Shown piece after piece: positions 5,037 through 6,255 of a stretch of 6,255 nt of DNA; the first letter of the stretch is position 1; each line of letters starts with the position of its first letter. The stretch covers positions 1 through 6,255 of the forward strand of contig JAFAOZ010000054.1 in NCBI GenBank assembly GCA_019247395.1, read 5' to 3'. The position numbers were made by a program, and so were the translations under genes. The stretch comes from Vulcanimicrobiota bacterium. GTDB taxonomy: Bacteria; Vulcanimicrobiota; Vulcanimicrobiia; Vulcanimicrobiales; Vulcanimicrobiaceae. Under the pieces are notes generated by a model. The model saw only the letters and a program-made list of their open reading frames with translations, was not told the origin of the DNA and made no database searches.

Positions 5037-6255
5037 CTATTCCCACTCGACGGTTGCCGGCGGTTTCGTTGTAACGTCGTACGCGATGCGATTGACACCG
5101 CGCACCTCGTTGACGATGCGCGCGGAGATTCGGCCGAGCAGTTCGTGGGGCAGCCGCGCCCAATCGGCCGTCATCCCGTCTTCGCTCGTGATTGCGCGAA
5201 TCGCGACGAGATTTGCGTACGTACGACCGTCACCCATGACGCCGACGCTCTTGACCGGCGTGAGCACGGCGAAGTATTGCCAGGGATGCGGTTCCAGCGT
5301 CGCCGAGTCGATCTCTTCGCGAACGATTGCATCGGCGTCGCGTACGATCTCGAGGCGCTCTTCCGTCACGTCGCCGATGATCCGTACCGCTAAACCGGGG
5401 CCCGGAAACGGCTGGCGGTTCACGATGTGATCCGGCAGGCCCAGTGCGCGCCCGAGCTCTCGAACCTCGTCTTTGAAGAGCGTGCGCAGCGGTTCGATGA
5501 GCCCGAGGCCCATCTGCTCCGGCAAGCCTCCGACGTTGTGGTGCGATTTGATCTTCGAACCTGCTTTGCTCTGTGGAGTCTTCGACTCGATCACGTCCGG
5601 ATAAAGCGTCCCTTGTACGAGATATTTCACCCCGCTGATCTTCGCGGCTTCGCGCTCGAAGACGTCGATAAACTCGTGCCCGATAATGATACGTTTGCGT
5701 TCGGGATCTTCCACGCCGCGAAGTTTCTCCAAGAAGCGCTCGCGTGCGTCGACTGCGACGACGTTGAGGTGCAGCAGCTCACGACATGCCGCAAGTACCT
5801 CGTCGGATTCGCGTTTACGCAGCAACCCGTGATCGACGAAGATGCAGGTGAGCTGCTCGCCGATTGCGCGCGCCACCAGCGTCGCTGCGACCGCGGAATC
5901 GACGCCGCCGGAGAGCGCGCAGATCACCTTGTCACCGCCGACGCGGCTGCGAATTTCCTCCACCGAGCGTTCGAGGAACGACTCCATCTTCCACTCGCGT
6001 CCCAAGCTCGCGACATCGCGGAGAAAGTTGTCGAGCACCGTGCGGCCATACTGTGTGTGAACGACTTCGGTATGAAACTGCACGCCGTAAATCTTCTTCT
6101 TCGCATTTCCCATCGCGGCGACGTGGCAGCGCGGCGTCGAGGCGAGCGCGCAGTAGCCGTCCGGCAGCGAAACGACGGAGTCGCCGTGCGACATCCAGAC
6201 CCTCGACTCGTCCGGGATGCCGTCAAAGAGCGGTGTCTCGCGATTGTCGACGACG
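5037..6255 (-). CDS. guaA: GMP synthase, glutamine-hydrolysing (N-terminus beyond window edge)
   Basis: GuaA converts XMP to GMP using ATP and glutamine ammonia. The frame stays open to the window edge; 405 residues are visible of a usual ~510-525, so ~110 N-terminal residues, including the amidotransferase Cys nucleophile, lie outside. An ATG at 6194 is internal, because upstream codons read [20 protein letters not shown], which is typical of the glutaminase domain. The catalytic His and Glu of that domain are in FHTEV (6077-6063). The ATP-pyrophosphatase domain follows with the P-loop SGGVDS (5912-5895), then [10 protein letters not shown], the [10 protein letters not shown] loop and the dimerisation domain with [13 protein letters not shown], ending in the characteristic KPPATVEWE. 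No disruption is seen. The TAG stop abuts the purD ATG. It is likely the first or an early gene of a purine operon whose promoter is outside the window. Confidence 0.97.
   Translation of the reverse strand, partial: VVDNRETPLFDGIPDESRVWMSHGDSVVSLPDGYCALASTPRCHVAAMGNAKKKIYGVQFHTEVVHTQYGRTVLDNFLRDVASLGREWKMESFLERSVEEIRSRVGGDKVICALSGGVDSAVAATLVARAIGEQLTCIFVDHGLLRKRESDEVLAACRELLHLNVVAVDARERFLEKLRGVEDPERKRIIIGHEFIDVFEREAAKISGVKYLVQGTLYPDVIESKTPQSKAGSKIKSHHNVGGLPEQMGLGLIEPLRTLFKDEVRELGRALGLPDHIVNRQPFPGPGLAVRIIGDVTEERLEIVRDADAIVREEIDSATLEPHPWQYFAVLTPVKSVGVMGDGRTYANLVAIRAITSEDGMTADWARLPHELLGRISARIVNEVRGVNRIAYDVTTKPPATVEWE

Noticed and set aside
4626..5430. Two overlapping plus-strand open frames opposite purD and guaA
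   Set aside because: Both are antisense to intact, motif-complete enzymes and have shadow-like composition.

Overview
The window reads as a compact chromosomal stretch from a moderately GC-rich, free-living bacterium. All six recognised genes lie on the minus strand, so in the direction of transcription the order is guaA (partial) > purD > MFS transporter > Bax inhibitor-1-like protein > purF > XRE-type regulator (partial). No phage, plasmid, insertion sequence, CRISPR or RNA gene is visible. The phylum cannot be fixed from this sequence. The iron-sulfur type PurF, the lack of Shine-Dalgarno sites at most starts, and a TCCTGAGC...GAAGGA palindromic intergenic repeat fit poorly studied soil-type phyla, but that is only an impression.

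Region by region (minus-strand order): 6255-5037 holds the C-terminal ~405 residues of GMP synthase. Its stop codon abuts the ATG of purD (5036-3771). Five bases later a 402-residue DHA1/Tet-like MFS exporter begins (3765-2557), and 39 bp after that a 223-residue seven-helix TMBIM/BI-1 family protein (2517-1846). The 83-bp gap 1845-1763 carries a palindromic repeat and a perfect TATAAT. That box sits 8 nt upstream of the purF ATG, so the purF mRNA would be almost or completely leaderless. purF (1762-392) is followed by a 62-bp gap. It contains an imperfect inverted repeat one base past the purF stop and a TACAGT box, again 8 nt from the GTG start of an XRE-family regulator (329-1, cut by the window edge). 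This last gene was found by reading the frame directly.

Functionally, PurF makes the committed step of purine synthesis (PRPP to phosphoribosylamine), PurD the next step (phosphoribosylamine to GAR), and GuaA the final XMP-to-GMP step, so the cluster holds both the entry and the GMP exit of the pathway. The MFS and BI-1-like membrane proteins are accessory genes within the cluster. Any link to purines (for example purine efflux) is inference from position only.

I see no convincing new biological system. The most useful leads are the two matching leaderless-type promoters, the two palindromes in the short intergenic gaps, and the departures from family consensus in the C-terminal part of PurD.
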